Of a stretch of DNA of 7,192 bases, positions 6,212-7,192 are shown in pieces. How positions within the stretch are numbered: the stretch's first letter is position 1; each line of letters opens with the position of its first letter. The notes beneath the pieces were generated by a model. That model saw nothing but the letters and a program-made list of their open reading frames with translations, did no database searches and had not been told where the DNA came from. The stretch spans positions 1 through 7,192 of the forward strand of contig JALWZK010000100.1 of the NCBI GenBank assembly GCA_027002665.1. Direction: 5' to 3'. This DNA comes from Campylobacteraceae bacterium. Its GTDB lineage: Bacteria > Campylobacterota > Campylobacteria > Campylobacterales > Sulfurovaceae. A program made the position numbers and the translations under genes.

Positions 6212-7139
6212 TAATATCCTCTTCTCTATGGTTATCTAACCACACCATTATACCCTTTTGAGTATGTAGTCTATTTTCTGCCTCCAAGAAAATCTCTTCA
6301 GCATGGGCTTCAAACACCTCTTCACTAACCTCATACCCTCTATATGCAGGTAGGCAGTGTAGAAATATAGCATCTTCTTTTGCCAATTTCATTAGATTAC
6401 TATCTACAATATACCCATTAAAAGCTTTAATTCTCTCATCTTTTTCATCTTCTTGTCCCATAGATACCCAAGTGTCCGTTGTAACCACATCTGCACCCTT
6501 CACCGCCTCCTTAGGCTCATTATAAAAACTTATTTTTGCTCCACTCTCCTTTGCAAACTCTAAAGCGGTAGAGACTATCTCTTTACTACAACTATATTTT
6601 GGGGGTGTTGCAACTCTAAGCTCAAATCCAATCTTAGCAGATAACATTAACCACGAGTTGGCAATATTATTTCCATCTCCCACATAGGCTACAACTGGAT
6701 TCTCTATTCCCAGCTCTAAGATAGTGAAATAGTCTGTCATAATCTGAACGGGGTGGTAGCTATCTGTTAAACCATTTATGACGGGAACCTTAGAGAAGTT
6801 TGCGAACTCCTCTATTTTATACTGCTCAAAAGTTCTAATCATAACCATATCAACCATACGGCTAATAACCCGAGCAGTATCTCTCATCGGTTCGCCTCTA
6901 CCCAATTGAATATCATTAGATGATAGAAATAGTCCTACTCCACCAAGTTGATATATACCGGTTTCAAAACTAACGCGAGTTCTTGTGGAACTCTTTTCAA
7001 AAATCATACCGAGAGTCTGTCTCTCTAAGTATGGAACAAATTTTTTCTTTTTCATCTGAAGCTTTATCTTTCTTGCTAAATCGATTATCTCTAAAAGCTC
7101 ATCTCTGCTAAAATCTTTTATGGTTAAAAAATGTCTCAT
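6204..7139 (-). CDS. argF: Ornithine carbamoyltransferase ArgF
   Basis: Family knowledge: transfers the carbamoyl group from carbamoyl phosphate to ornithine, making citrulline for arginine synthesis; a cytoplasmic trimer. Seen: 311 aa, the usual length. Carbamoyl-phosphate-binding STRTR lies at 51-55, HPVQ at 129-132, GDGNNIANS at 154-162, the ornithine-site TDTWVSMGQ at 221-229 and HCLPAYRG at 261-268. The DxWxSMG and HCLP motifs separate it from aspartate carbamoyltransferase, and the STRTR context favours ornithine over acetylornithine as acceptor. The ATG at 7139 has TAGGA six bases upstream. It overlaps hemN by 8 bp; the two enzymes share no pathway, so the pairing looks like a conserved-neighbour operon rather than a functional unit. 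No ArgR-type operator is evident in the 53 bp visible upstream. Confidence 0.95.
   Translation of the reverse strand: MRHFLTIKDFSRDELLEIIDLARKIKLQMKKKKFVPYLERQTLGMIFEKSSTRTRVSFETGIYQLGGVGLFLSSNDIQLGRGEPMRDTARVISRMVDMVMIRTFEQYKIEEFANFSKVPVINGLTDSYHPVQIMTDYFTILELGIENPVVAYVGDGNNIANSWLMLSAKIGFELRVATPPKYSCSKEIVSTALEFAKESGAKISFYNEPKEAVKGADVVTTDTWVSMGQEDEKDERIKAFNGYIVDSNLMKLAKEDAIFLHCLPAYRGYEVSEEVFEAHAEEIFLEAENRLHTQKGIMVWLDNHREEDINE
6217..6222 (-). promoter_or_regulatory. Shine-Dalgarno site of hemN inside argF
   Basis: AGAGGA sits five bases before the hemN ATG, within the last codons of argF. It supports the ATG at 6211 and shows that hemN is translated from the argF transcript with its own ribosome-binding site. 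Confidence 0.7.
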
Positions 7140-7145
7140 GGGATT

Positions 7146-7150
7146 TCCTA
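7146..7150 (-). promoter_or_regulatory. Shine-Dalgarno site of argF
   Basis: TAGGA lies six bases before the ATG at 7139, ideal spacing. It confirms the start and shows argF to have a normal leader, unlike pseI, the hydrolase gene and mltG. Confidence 0.7.
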
Positions 7151-7158
7151 ATCTCTAA

Positions 7159-7175
7159 CTCATATATATAATGAG
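7159..7175. repeat. Short inverted repeat upstream of argF
   Basis: CTCAT (7159-7163) and ATGAG (7171-7175) flank an AT-only centre. It lies 19 bp upstream of the argF start codon and could be a small operator, part of the leader or chance. On the plus strand a TATAAT (7167-7172) within it points out of the window, but no start codon with a usable frame follows in the remaining bases. The argF promoter itself cannot be fixed; the minus strand here has only imperfect TATATA-like boxes. Confidence 0.2.
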
Positions 7176-7192
7176 AGGTATATAAGTTCTTT

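Noticed and set aside
7157..7175. ArgR operator upstream of argF
   Set aside because: The inverted repeat lacks the TGAAT/ATTCA core of ARG boxes.

Overview
The window is an AT-rich, gene-dense bacterial segment. Short intergenic gaps, heavy use of AGA (Arg) and ATA (Ile) codons, a pseudaminic-acid synthase and an argF-hemN pair point to Campylobacterota (Epsilonproteobacteria), probably a free-living or vent-type Campylobacterales member of the Sulfurimonas/Sulfurovum kind. The phylum call is fairly strong; the genus is a guess. There is no tRNA, rRNA, CRISPR array, insertion sequence or phage gene. All seven protein genes look intact.

Layout: (1) 22-1041 (+) pseI, pseudaminic acid synthase, a step in making the sugar that decorates flagellin or surface glycans. 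(2) 1070-1987 (-) a lipoprotein alpha/beta-hydrolase, convergent with pseI and divergent from the next gene. (3) 2037-2996 (+) mltG, the endolytic murein transglycosylase. (4) 4801-3009 (-) a two-gene unit: a YkuD-type L,D-transpeptidase-like lipoprotein, then a TRAP-transporter substrate-binding protein of the 2-oxoacid (TakP) type, joined by an ATGA overlap. (5) 7139-4844 (-) argF (ornithine carbamoyltransferase) and hemN (oxygen-independent coproporphyrinogen III oxidase), overlapping by 8 bp.

The genes do not form one pathway. Envelope biology is the commonest theme: surface sugar, two peptidoglycan enzymes and three predicted lipoproteins. ArgF and HemN are housekeeping enzymes for arginine and heme.

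The most notable signal is regulatory. pseI, the hydrolase and mltG each have a perfect TATAAT box exactly six bases before the ATG, which would place transcription start on the A of the start codon, so all three are candidate leaderless mRNAs. By contrast, argF and hemN have clear Shine-Dalgarno sites, and the transpeptidase gene has a TATAAT that implies a short leader of about 14 nt. I found no convincing new multi-gene system. The best leads are the leaderless set and the orphan TRAP binding protein.
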